From: Casuarius casuarius | Lineage: Eukaryota; Chordata; Aves; Casuariiformes; Casuariidae | DNA length: 64,000 nt | Assembly (NCBI GenBank): GCA_003342895.1 | Contig: PTFA01000011.1 | Span: 3,211,644-3,275,643, forward strand | Direction of reading: 5' to 3' | Part shown: positions 12,335 through 24,310 of the stretch, piece after piece | How the letters are laid out: the number at the start of each line of letters is the position of its first letter | Numbering within the stretch: the stretch's first letter is position 1 | Translations under genes and position numbers: made by a program | Notes under the pieces: model-generated | Database searches by the model: none | What the model was told of the DNA's origin: nothing | The model's input: the letters and a program-made list of their open reading frames with translations, nothing else

Positions 12335-13882
12335 ATCCTGGCCTACTGCAAGACTCTTGCTACACATTGATGAATAACTCAGCATGGATGTGTAACTTTG
12401 TATAACAGTTTTTGGGAAACTTTCATGAACTTATTTGAAAGTAGCAATCTATTTGGCCTGGTGTGGCTTCTTTATCGATGTATTTAGAGTTTGCTGGTAG
12501 ATCGAAAAGTATTTGACTTCTTTCATGTTCTGTGACCATGTAACTTCCAATATCCAATGTGCAATCAAGGAGAAGTTTGACATAAATATTTATTTTATCC
12601 CTTAACTAAATCAGAATGTATGGGTCCTATCGTTACATTGCTTTATAATATTTTAAATGCTGGTAAGCTCGTTCCTCAAAATGTTAGAATTCTTTGCAGC
12701 AATGACCGATGATTTCATCTAGCGAATTTCTATTGTGTGAATTGGGAGGATAGTGAGAAAAAGTTGTTTGAAATCGTAAGGTCCTTGATTTTGAATTACT
12801 TTGGCACTCGACACTTTTTATGCTTTAAATTGTAGATTAAGTTGGAAAATTTGTTTATTCTTCGGATTTTTCACTAATCGACCTTCTTGCTTCTACTCCG
12901 TGGCAAATTATCCCTGGAAAACTGATGTTTCCTTAGCCACGTATAAAACATGGTTGTCAGCTAGACTGTGGCCATGTAGACTTCAGAAAGCTTTCTGTTC
13001 CAAAAGTGCAGGCCTCCGCTACTTGAACCAAGGGTACTCTCCATCAGTGGCAGTAGACCTTAGAAGGCGAGCCGTCAGTGGGGTGATGTGTTAATTCCCA
13101 TAGCAGCAGATCGGCCATACCATCCAGCTGAGGGCAGTGGTACAAACACAAGCTAATGCTGGAAGTTACACCCTGTGGTATTCAGTTATATTGTATACAG
13201 GCAGAAAAGGAGACATAGGACAGCAGTGTAATAATATGTTGCCTTGAGTCTACTTCTAACTGCTTTTAGAAGTAAAACACGGACTCTGCTGAAATGGAGT
13301 TCTGGTTGCTACAGGCTAGATCTTCATTTAGTGCAAATATCTAAATGACATCGAAGATAATTATCTTTAGAACTCTTCAATAGCCATATTTACATGCAAG
13401 AAAATGGCTGCAAATGCCTAACATAATACTTGTACCTCTGTAAGACTTAAAGCTTTCATGTTTTATTCAGACAACTTAGACAGACGTGCTGGGCTACCTT
13501 TCCAAACTTGTGCATGGGATATGCGCTACTAGGAACTGAGAAATGAGCGCATGTCTGCGTGCTGTAGAAGCCACGCACGAATCTACATGCATGTCACATG
13601 TAACCTGGGTGCAGATGCTTTTGTTAAGTTATACATAGTTTGGAGGACTTTTGTTTAGTTACGTGGCATTCCACTATACTTGAGCATTACACATCTTCAG
13701 TTAAAATGTGCATTTGGGCAATTAGTAAAATATATGTGTATATCAAAATGAATTAACTACTTTATGTAATCGTAATGATATTTACTGCTTAATTTACAGC
13801 TTGCAAATCAAAGTGTATTTCCTGACACTGGGAAAAGGCTGTTGTATACTGGTGGCAGAGAAGGAAAAGCAGAAAGCAACTC

Positions 13883-13918
13883 AGAAAAGATTATGCTTCC
13901 AGAAAAGATTATGCTTCC
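13883..13918 (+). repeat. 18-nt tandem duplication
   Basis: The unit AGAAAAGATTATGCTTCC occurs twice in perfect head-to-tail copies, 13883-13900 and 13901-13918. Confidence 0.9.
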
Positions 13919-14174
13919 AACCAGTTCACAGAGTAAGACACGCTAGGCCTGATTCACTGTTGTTACTTCATGTTGGAATAACTTCAGAAATTTGAATGGG
14001 ATAACAGTAGAGAACTGAGTACATTTTCCTTTCTTCCATTAAAAAAACAGATTTAACTGAGGAACAAGTTTTCTAAAGATAAGGATTCACCAGTGCTCTT
14101 CAATGCCGATTTGATAAGAATGTTTAAAGAGGGGCAGTACCAGTCCTACTCTAGCTACAAAGGTAATTTTATCA

Positions 14175-14210
14175 GCGTGAGTAGTCCCGCTGAACTCAGT
14201 AGGACTGTAC
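14175..14210. repeat. Degenerate palindromic amniote repeat fragment
   Basis: GTGAGTAGTCCC...CAGTAGGACTGTAC resembles the centre of a common old palindromic amniote repeat of the form GTAGTCCCATTGA...TCAATGGGACTAC. Only the core survives. The family name cannot be assigned by eye. Confidence 0.45.
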
Positions 14211-16840
14211 AAGCATGCGTGTTTTACAGGATCACAGGCCTTTAGTGGAAAAAAAGCCTTTGTTCTTTTCTGTTACTGTCACTTGGAACATTCTGCCCCA
14301 ATTCCACATCTGAATAATTTTGGTAAGGGTTCTCCTATGAAAAGAAAATTGTACTTACTTTTGAAGCCTTTTAAAATAATAACATCACAGAATAATGTAA
14401 AACTTGATTTTCCTTTTTCCATTTTTGCCTGCCATTGCTTCCATGGCCAACAATGTGCCATCTGCAGAAGGAGCCCCTCTCACATTTAAATGTATTACTG
14501 AGGAGGTATGAGTCTGTTATTTGTTAATTGGGTTTCAAAACTACTCATAATTAATCCAAACCATACGTGTGCACTATTTAATTCTCCTTTGCACGTTTAT
14601 TCATTCCTGGTAGTGTGGATGCAAAACTGCATGTTACATGCACACAACCTGGGTATGTTTCATGGAAATTAATTTCCAGATTTATCACACTACTGAAAAT
14701 ATATTTTCAATAGAACAAATATAATAACGATATTAAAACATTTATTAATCAGATATATTTTTTATATAAACAAGAGTTTGGGTAACCAGAAAGAAGCGAA
14801 CAAGGGATTCTTTTGGTGAGGACATTTATTGAAAACATTGTAAATCCTCTCTAGGATTTTGTGGGTTTATATGGCTTGTTTTTTTGTTGTTGCTGTTGTG
14901 CAGTATGACACTTTTGTAATTGTTATCCTGATCGAATTTACATTTCCCCCATTCTGGAAACATTTCATTTTCTCTTGCTCAGCTTCCACGCCTACTATTC
15001 CATTTTCTTCAGTGCAAACAAAAGTGCCATTACTAGGGCTTTTAAAATTTCTTTTTGTTCATTAAAAAAAAAAAAACAGGTGTTGTTTTTCAAATGTGTG
15101 TGTAATTCTGTGCAGGCCACAAGTGTATGTGTGAAATTACAGTAGCTTCCTTTGTTCCAGGGGATACTTTTTTCAAGTGAAAATTAGCTGTCTTTAGTCA
15201 TCCTGCAGCTTGCATTGTGCAGTTAAGAGTTTAAATTTAACAAATGTAAGCAAATCCAGTAGGCTGTTTTTGAAAATCTGGTCCACATTGCACAGTGCTT
15301 CATGAGTAAAACTACTTCTTTAAAGTTCACAAAATAAAGTGTGCATGATATGCAAGCCAAAATATGCATTAAAATGTGGGCATAAGGAAATAGTTCTTAG
15401 TTAGTTATTTACAAGTAAAATCCCTCTGTAGGCTATTCCCACAGATCTGATTGTCTTTCATCTCGAACAAAATCCATCCATCAGTGCAAACTGTAAGCAC
15501 TATCTCCAAAATGTGGTTTAAATGAGGGCCTTGACTGCTGAGCAGGGCCAGGTCAGCGTCTCTCAGCCAAAAAGTGCACTGTCCCCAGCTGTCCATCCCG
15601 TGGCAACCATAGTTCTTCCAAAGTTGGCTGATGAGCAACTCGGACATCCTTGCAGCAGAGTGGGGAACTCATCTAACATGGAAACCACAGCAGTCATCCT
15701 TACTCAGGCCATGCCCACTTGTCAGTCAGAGCCCTGAGACCTACTGGGAGGAGATCTTCTCACCTAATTTTGGAGGTCTGCATTTGAGCTAGTCATCCAA
15801 GGCTCCCTTTGAATCCATGAAGAGAAGTGGGCCCCTGTAGGAGGCCCATCTGAAAAATGTAGTTATTTACTTTTGGGTGAGATTAATTGTGCCAGAGAAG
15901 CACCTATTTCTCCTCCTTCACTGTGAAAGAGACCAAAATGACTAGCTCAGATCCAGGCATCTGTGTTCAGTCAGATGAATATCATGCCTTGATTGTATCT
16001 AGTTCTCCTGCTGAGCCCCTGAAAAAGAGAGGACCTAGTCCATAAGGCTGATGTTAAAATTAAACAAGTAACAGCAGAAAGTTTAGTAGATTTGACTCAT
16101 GAGATGTTTTCACATTGGATTTATTGAGAAGCAATGAGATTTTCATGAGGTGAAAGGAAGGGAATTGAGCTATGTAATCTAAATTTTTCTGAAATGTTAA
16201 GTTGCCCTTTTCATTTCCCATGTATGTCAGTTCAATGGCTGTTCAATAAAAAGCTCAGCCCCATGTTCTGCTTTCTTTAAGACATCAGCCAAGACTTTTC
16301 AGTATAAGACAATCCTTTAACTGCAAATACATTCAACTATAAATTCAGAATAAATTAGTTGCTCTAGAGGAAGCATTCTGTGTCCAAAATTTTATTAGGT
16401 ATTAGCTGGATTATTTTGATATGCAGCTCATAGATTGCAGTATTTTGATTTTTTTGTAATTTAAGACTAATAATGTTCCATTTTCGTAGCTATCATGAGC
16501 TTAATCCTGGGCTCTATTAGGTTCTATTTCAATGCAGCTTCATACAGGGTCCAAAGGTGGATTCTAACATACAGACTCCCTTTATACAGATGCAGTAAAG
16601 ATTTACTATGTGGAACAGTTGGCACTGTGGAGGTGGCTAGTAAGAGTGTATTTACCAGAGCAACTTCTGTGTTAGAATGACCCTATGGGACTATTTCAGC
16701 AGCCAAGTTAAAGCAGCATAGAACGTACTTTAGCTTGCACTGAGGGCCGGTTACTAAATTTCAGCTGGCCCCACTGCAAATGGAAGCATGCATTCAGTTG
16801 TGGGTTCCATGGGACCCATTCTGGCAGCTGGGAATTTCTC

Positions 16841-16876
16841 TTATGAATGTATGGTAACTTATGAATGTATGGTAAC
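16841..16876 (+). repeat. 18-nt tandem duplication
   Basis: The unit TTATGAATGTATGGTAAC is present in two perfect adjacent copies, 16841-16858 and 16859-16876. Confidence 0.9.
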
Positions 16877-19262
16877 TGTACCTACCCCTTTATGGTCTCA
16901 ATCTGTCTTGGAACATGCTCTGCATAGCATGGAAAGGAAATAGTAATGAATGTGGCTGCAGTAACCATATCAGCCAGAGGACTCGCTTCTAATCCAATCC
17001 AACACATCTTTTAGAGTAATAAGAGTCATAATACAAGGTTATATTCTATTGCATCCTCTAGAAAAATATTTGAATTTAAATATATTTGACTTATTATAGC
17101 ATCTGTGCATAGTTCAAAAGCATTGTATTGTTAAACAATTTTCTTCCAGAACACCCTTGTTCACCTACTGATTGATCTTCCTTAATAAAAGGCAAAGATA
17201 ATCTTTTTTTAAAAAGAAACAGACTTTTTTTGGAGAGCAAGAGAAAGATTTCTTAGGCTGAGCTAACACTGAGTAGTACAGTGATCATGAAATGTCCTGA
17301 AGAGATAAACAAATCTCAGCCCTAAAAAGGAAGAAAGTCCGTGAAGACTAGAATAAGGTCCAAAAGGAAGAACTGTCCTTATTGTGCTAGAGAGCTCTAA
17401 CAGAAACAAAAATGTTGCACAAAACAATGCCATGCATTTAGAGCTCACGAGTATCTTCTACCATCATATACTATATTTAGTAATGCACACTGCTCATCCA
17501 TGAGTGCTATGGTTGTATATAGATCCTCAGATTAGGGGCCAGGCTATGTTGAGCACCTTATGGATATAAAAATAGTGTGTATATGTATATAAAGAATTGT
17601 ATATATAATGTGTATCATAATGCCTGAGATTTTTCAAACCTACAGAATTTAATTATATAACTCCCAATAATGCTAATGAGGTTTAATTGCACCATTGCCT
17701 TTGAAATTTTTAAGCAGCATGCACTGTACATGTATAGTATTTCCCAAACTTCCCTGGCTTGTTATCTATCTGGAAATGGACAGGCTCTCTTTTCCTCCAT
17801 AGGCAGAAAAAAAAAAAAGTTTTTCAAACTGGCTTACAGAAAGCCGGTGGTCACCTGATACTGGCCCTTCTAATGCCACCACACCAAATGCTTTTCTACC
17901 AATTCTTTTCCATGCACCCAGTTACTGTAGAAACCTTTAGTGATCATAAAGGGGAAGAGAGGTGCCCATGAGCCAACATCTCTAGCAGGATGTAGACCAT
18001 TCTATAAAAACACTTTAAGTCCCTCTGCTGACATCACCAAAGATGTTTAAACATCTTATAATTAAGTTATTTTCTTTTAAATATTCATTTATAGGCTCTT
18101 ATGAGGTTAAATGAGGGAAATTTTCAAGGGAATTTGAGTGAGGATATGCCAGTATATACTGTAACAAAATGTGTTGCATTTTAGAAAGAAAAACAGACAA
18201 AAAACTGCTTAATGAAGAAACATGAGGTTAAAAAAGGTATAAAAAAATATATTTCCATATTTTATATGTGAAATAACATAACAACAATTCACAAAACAAA
18301 ATCTATTTGTATATATGTTTCTTTAAATATCCTACATCAGTATCTCTTACCTTTTTTCCTGCAAGGGACTTCCCAAGTACATCTTTTTTCCACAAAGATT
18401 TAGAATATTATCTGTTTATTATACCTGCATTGTATGATAATTTGATGACTTATACCCTTGGTTTTATGATAACTAACCTTGAATCTATGATCAGAAAAAT
18501 TGTATTTGGGGGAAATCCACACTAGAATCCAAATACTCACTTCTGGTTGTGAACTGTGAAAAAGTGCCCATTGAGGGCTAGGGAGCATTTTCAGAATATC
18601 ATCACAGCATAATGTTGTGAGGGTCCTCTACAGCAGCTGGAGGAAAAAATCTGCTGGTTCTCCAGGCCCAGCCTATGACAAAAAAACAGTACACCCATCA
18701 TAATGCCCATCATAATTTAGATTAGAATCTCCAGTAAACACAATTTTCTCAACTTTTAACTGAAAGACTCTGTTCTTCATGTTACATACTGGCTTTTTTG
18801 AGAGGAGCCCGAACAATCAGTAAAGAGTAGAGCTATCCAGTTAAGCAGTGGCTTACAAACTGACTTTTTAGCTTTCTCTCATTCAGACTGAGCTCTTTCT
18901 GACAGTGATTAAGAGGTGAATAGAAAAGCAAAACAAGAATAATTTTTTAATATGCTGAATGTGTTGAGCTGTATAATTTGTCATCAGAGTCACTTTATGA
19001 GCAAAAGGATTAGATGAAAAAGTGCAGCCACTCTTTTAAATTTGTAGATTATTTTTGTTAGTAAATGCCAGCTTCACAAGTTACATTGTTGTCTTGTGAA
19101 GGTTCTGCTCTAAAAGACCTAGTATTTCCACATCCTGCTGAAGGATTTTAATAAACTTCTTGGCTGACTAGTTACTGGGACAATGATGTAACTTTGTGAG
19201 GAATTAAATGTTTCAGTGTCCAAAAGCGCTCTCTTGCTGTGACCAAAATTCATGAGAATTTG

Positions 19263-19298
19263 TTACTGACTTCAGTGGCAGTAGGATGAAGGCCTGAG
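19263..19298. repeat. Old interspersed repeat fragment
   Basis: ACTGACTTCAGTGGCAGTAG followed by GATGAAGGCC resembles the 'TTGACTTCAATGGGAGCAGGATxxGGCC' motif of ancient amniote repeats. Confidence 0.4.
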
Positions 19299-20466
19299 TT
19301 ACACATAGAGTATATAGGATGCAGCTCTCCAATTATATTTTCTCTTCCTGCTCCCACTACTATCATAGTTCATTTGGTGTTAGAGGACCAACATTTATTA
19401 GGAAACACATTGTAATTCAAATTTATTGCTAGATTTTTTTGCTAGCATTAATTTCTTTGTTGAGAGTTACGAGTTCTAGGATGTAGCTTAGTCATTCATG
19501 GTAAGGTCTAAAGTCAGTTAAATCCATAATCAGATGTCAGTGGAATGAAATAGGTTTTTGGTCAAGACTTTCTATAGATTTGTACAGAAGGGATGACCTG
19601 CTTTAAAGGGGGTAAAGAGAGTGCACTGAGCATGAAAGATAACGCCGATACCTCAGTGAAATAGATTATGGTTCCCTTTGACATGGCAGAGCTGATTTGC
19701 AAGATACAAAAGGTGGTTGCTGCACTGCTGTTTCATCTGCAATGGGCTACCATCACCGCATTTGGAATAAATAGTTTAAAACAAATGCCAAGCATTATAC
19801 TACATATCAAACGGAAGCACTGTAGTATTTAGGAGAAATTTTTTTTTTCTTCCTCTCAGAAAATTCCACAAACTCATGGACTTAAATTCAGGATAAAACT
19901 ACCCTCCCTGTCAGACAAACAGAACCTACCAAAACTATGAAACCTTTATTTGTAGGATTTGATTATCTTTTTTTCCTAAACATATACCATCATACAATAT
20001 GATCTCCCCTTCATAATAGCTGCTCTGATTATTTTCCCCTTTGAACAAACTCTGTTTTATATTCCTAGTGCATTTTAATGTAAATTCTGTGATTTCTCAG
20101 TTATTGAAAGGCAAAACAGCAAAAAAAATGAATAATGTCCTCCCAGTGGTTCTGTTTACTAGACTCTTTCAGTAAGTCCATATTTCAAGAAAATCATCCT
20201 GCTCTAAAATTCTTAGGACATGCACATGCTTCATTTTAAAACTTATGGCCAGGATATCTGCCTCTCCCCAAGGAAGAGTTGAGTTGGCAGTATTTCATTT
20301 TAAAATGCCATTTCTTTTTTGCAGCAATTTCTTCTTCCAACTTTTCTACATAANATAAAGGTCTATTTCAGAGAAGTATGGGAAAAGTTGTTTCTAGGTT
20401 AACCCTCGTGAAGGAACTGGATTCAGTCAGTACTTCAATACATGTTGTTCTTAGCTAAAGCTTTGG

Positions 20467-20522
20467 GTCCTACTTCTGTTGAGGTCAATGCAAAAATTCC
20501 CTCATGATATCAGCTGGATCAC
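20467..20522. repeat. Old interspersed repeat fragment
   Basis: TCCTACTTCTGTTGAGGTCA, then ATGCAAAAATTCCCTCATGATATCAGCTGGATCA, resembles the 'CCTGCTCCCATTGAAGTCAATGGCAAAACTCCC...CAGTGGGAGCAGGATCA' pattern. It is diverged but recognisable across about 55 nt. Confidence 0.5.
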
Positions 20523-20597
20523 ACATGGTGATGCCATGACTGAAAAACCCACAGACTAACAAAAAGGGCTTGTTCTTGTTTGGTGCAGTACAACTTC

Positions 20598-20646
20598 AGC
20601 TCCTAGTGACTTCAGTAGCAACGACAGGCACTCTGCACTTCTCAGG
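20598..20646. repeat. Old interspersed repeat fragment
   Basis: AGCTCCTAGTGACTTCAGTA, followed by GCAACGACAGGCACTCTGCACTTCTCAGG, resembles 'AGCTCCCATTGACTTCAATGGGAG...GGCxCTCAGCACxTCTxAGG'. It lies about 75 nt from the preceding fragment, so both may come from one insertion region. Confidence 0.5.
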
Positions 20647-23389
20647 ACTGTACCTGCAGTTTAGCAAAGAAAAAAAGGCTTAAAAAGATCATGTGAAACC
20701 ATATTTACTGAAAGGCAATGTATTATCTTCTAGCAAAGCAACCTTTATTGATCAAGTTGGCAGAAACTGTTTTAATTTTGTCGTCAGGTTTATAAACCTG
20801 TAAAACAAACCATTTTCACTTACAGAAAAGATACAAGAAAAATATTTGATTAACTTACTTCCAGAAATTAGCTTTGATTTTCTCTCGGAAGATAATGTGG
20901 TTGGTATGTTTTCTCAGGATAGCCTCTATTTCTGTGTATTGGTTTTAAACGTATATGAATTAAAAGGGGTTTTAATCTCTGTCTCTTCTGTGAAATTAGA
21001 CTGTATACAATTAAATATGACTGCTTTTCATAGTTTGCTGTTCTAGCATAGCCATAAAATGTATCAATGTATGTGTATATATGAATAACTATTTGATGAC
21101 AAACACTTAGATTATATATTTAAGCAGCCATGTCAAAACTTTAAAGGTAGATGGCTTCTAAAGCAACAATATAATCATGATAATACTTGCAAAGTATTTT
21201 ACAAACAAACCATGGCCTCAGCACAGATCTTGTATCCTTATCAGTACTCTGAAAACCACTTTTTCTTTGAAGATCCCAGATAGCATTTGTGTTTTGCAGT
21301 TGCTTCCTTTCCTCTTACCAAGATATATTTGAATAATGACAACTACCTGTAACTAAAATCTTCACCATTCATCTCACAGAAAAGCAACCTTGGTACTATA
21401 CCTCTAAGTTATATCTTCATTGGTCTGAACTTGTGTAGCATTGCATACAGCAAGCAAGATCTACTAATTCTGAGAGACTGAACATTTCACAGCTGGTATA
21501 GTTGTTTTCCCCCTGGGACTGCCTCACCATTCGGAATGACTTTTCTTCATGTAATATATCTCCCATCTATGTTCCAAGTCCATTTTTCTTTCTGTCTTTT
21601 AGCCAGTTTATAACAGTATAGTAGGAATAGCCATGAAATAACAAGCTTAATATACTGATTTGCAGTCCTAAGGGGAATTTACATTAGAAGTATTTACTGA
21701 AAAGTGGTGTTATCATTTTTTTTAATTCTATTATTATGATACTATGATGTTCCATGTAAATTTTCATGTGCTGGCATGCCTACAAGTTAATAGTGTAATA
21801 GAATGCTCAGCTCTCAACATTAGGATGTTTTTAAGGTGAATTGCATTACATACGCCATCTATTTGCAGAAAGAATATGGGGTTTGGCAAAGCTACCTGCT
21901 GAGCAACATAATAAGATTTTTGTACAAAGTACAAGTTACTGATTATTATTGTATTTTATTTTTCTATGATTTCCTAAGAGGCATTATCAGGTCTTACAGA
22001 TGGGGTAGACCTGTTTATTAAGATATTTATTAGCAAATAAAAGTTACAGTACTGGTGGTTATTTCTGAGTTGATGTTTTTGTCTTGCCTTAATTTATGAA
22101 TAAGATGATACCCAGTGAAGCCTGTCATACATGATCATGCAAAAACCCAGTTGCTTGACACAGCGTATGTTCTAAGACTTAAGGTACTTCAAGGTGTTGC
22201 GGTGGGGGAGGTTGCAGCAAAAGAACACTTCGTGTTCTTACACCTACCATTTAATATTTACCACTGTAAATTTCTACCACTCTTGCTCTTCTCCTCAGAG
22301 CAGAAATTAAGACAGTAGACTGAAAGCAATGTGTACCACAGGTGAAACTAGACTGATTTTTTTTCGCAGTGACAGTTGGAGCTCTGTAAAGTGCTTCTTC
22401 AAGCCAAGCAGCAGTACGGACCTTCTTTTGGAAGGCAGCGGCAGACCCATGCTGCCCATGTCTCGCTCGCTGCTTACCTTCTGTTTGAAAATGAAGGACA
22501 AACCCAGAAATGCATTTTAGATCCAGCATTACAGAAACATAGTGAGGGGAGTGCAGGGGGCTGAGAGTTGTTCCCACAGGTTGGCTTGCGCTGGCTCTGT
22601 GAGAAATGAGCATGGGACAGTGTGCGGGGCTGTGCACCGAGGGCTGCGCTCTGCTTGGCAGCGTAGGGTCTGCAGGGCATTGCTCACTCTGAATGTGGGG
22701 AAGGGGACGTGGACCGTCTGTGAATCCCACAGTCCTATGAACACTGCAGCAGGACAGAAGTGAGATACAGTGAGGAAAGCCGGTGCTACTGTTCCCAGTA
22801 AAGACACAAGCTGTTTCAACTGCACCCCGCCAGGGTGCTTTTGATAAGCACAGCAACATAGGAAGTCACAGTACTCATTTTTACAAAATTCAGAACAAAT
22901 CTGGCCTTTAAATGTAGGTATGTGGCAGGAAGGAGACAGGCTTTCAGGTTTTATCTGCTCCATTTTAGAGTGGGAACAAGTCAGTTTATGCTTGTGCAGC
23001 AGACCTAGCACAAGACAGTCCGACTGGACTATGCTGCATGGCAAATAATTAACAAAAATGTTTTTCTCTATGCCTTGTCTAGCCTAAGCAAGCTGCCTTC
23101 TCAAACTCCAGTTACTGTAATTACCTAAACCACAGGCGGACTTAAGGCTTTCCCTGCACATTGTACATCCACCAACTGCCCGCGTAGGAGCATGGGTTAC
23201 TGCGAACACCTGACCCTGCTACCTTGGTCTCTTGTTGATATTAGGCTTTTCTTCGTACATTAAGAGTAATCGCCACGGGGATGTCTCTGAGCGCTCCTGC
23301 TGTAGCTGTGCTACAAAGGAAGGCAGCTCAGGGAAAGACAGACCTCCACAGGTGCTGAATGCAGAGCACACCGTGCATACGTCCAGATG

Positions 23390-24090
23390 AGACTCTCGGG
23401 AGCGGCCGCCTCCGAGGCCACCGCCCGCCCCGCCCCCAACGCCCGTAACCGCTTCAAACCTGCCCGCGGCCGTTGAGGCCGGAGCGGCCGGGGTCAGGGG
23501 GCGTGGCCTCACCAAGAGGGGCGGGGCCTTCGCGGGAACAGGGCGGGGCTCTGGCTGGTGACGGGGCACGGTCTCGCTAGTTCGCCGGAAGAGGCGTGGC
23601 TGCCGCTCACGAGCAGCCGCGGAGGAGGCGGGTCCGGGGGGCGGGGCTCGATGAGGGGGCGGTGGTCGGTGGCGCGCGGCACGGCGGTTTCCTCGGTAAC
23701 GGCGCGAGCGGCGGCGGCTGGTGGCGGGCCGGGCCGGGCCGGGCCAGGCCTGGGCGACATCTTGTGGGCCGAGGTGCGTGCTGCGGCCGGGGGCGGGTGT
23801 GGGCGTCGCGGGGCGCCTGCGGCTCCACGCCGCTGGCTTGGTCTTCTATGAGGGAGACAGGGGGGAGGGAGTCCCCCCGCTGCCGGCCCGGAGCGGCTCG
23901 TCGTTCTCGGAGGCTTCAGTCCTGCGGCGGGCGAGGCGGCTCCCGCCGCGGAGGGAGAAGGAGGGAAGCCCCGTTCTCCAGGCAGTGCTGAGCGGCCGGG
24001 CCGCCTGCTCCTGCGCCCTGGGGGCTTCCCAGCTCTGGCCCCGGGCGCCGCGCGGGTCCTGGTGGGCCTGGGGCTTCTCTCTTGCTCGCT
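23390..24090 (+). promoter_or_regulatory. ARL6: CpG island, presumed ARL6 promoter and non-coding exon 1
   Basis: An abrupt switch from AT-rich DNA to about 700 nt of very GC- and CpG-rich sequence. It contains several GC boxes of GGGCGGGGC type (near 23518, 23540 and 23636), an ETS-like CCGGAAG near 23584, an X-box at 23687-23700 and a YY1-like GACATCTTG near 23755. A plausible exon 1 donor is GAG|GTGCGTG, with exon 1 ending at 23773. The first ARL6 coding exon starts about 3.4 kb downstream, consistent with a 5' UTR intron. The transcription start is inferred. Confidence 0.75.
23687..23700 (+). promoter_or_regulatory. RFX-type X-box
   Basis: GTTTCCTCGGTAAC is a two-half-site palindrome with a 2-nt spacer. 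The right half GGTAAC fits RGYAAC perfectly. The left half GTTTCC differs from GTNRCC at one base. RFX factors drive ciliary genes through X-boxes, including several BBS genes, so its position in the presumed promoter of ARL6/BBS3 is meaningful. It lies about 75 nt upstream of the proposed exon 1 donor. Confidence 0.6.
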
Positions 24091-24261
24091 GTGGGAGTAG
24101 GGGAAAAAAGGACTTCTAGTCGGAGTTTTAAATTATCCTCATCGTAAAGGGCCTCATTAGAGTGGCTTGGGCAGCCCTGGTAGCTTAGCGTTTAACATAA
24201 ATAGTTATAAATAACCTGGATTATTCAGATAATCCAAGGGAACTAAATGGAACTGTAGTAT

Positions 24262-24310
24262 GATTTAGTTTGGTAGGGACCTCTGGGGACTATCTGGCCT
24301 GATCAGCTTC
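24262..24310 (-). mobile_element. Possible CR1 3'-end fragment
   Basis: TTTAGTTTGGTAGGGACCTC followed by TGGGGACTATCTGGCCTGATC resembles the minus-oriented CR1 tail (GGTTGGAAGGGACCTCTGGAGGTCATCTAGTCC). It is short and diverged, within the first ARL6 intron. Confidence 0.45.

Larger units (their letters stand above)
12335..23389. other. Intergenic region between EPHA6 and ARL6 (part may be EPHA6 3' UTR)
   Basis: AT-rich, with no convincing exon. It holds several degenerate interspersed repeats (14175-14210, 19263-19298, 20467-20522, 20598-20646), two 18-nt tandem duplications and one undetermined base at 20354. A locally GC-richer stretch at about 22190-23050 carries two overlapping minus-strand frames, which are treated as a finding. 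Other open frames are short and unlike known proteins. Confidence 0.6.

Noticed and set aside
23558..24119. Several + and - frames of 70-132 residues in the ARL6 CpG island
   Set aside because: Low-complexity Gly/Arg/Ala frames caused by few stop codons in GC-rich DNA. They overlap one another in all phases.
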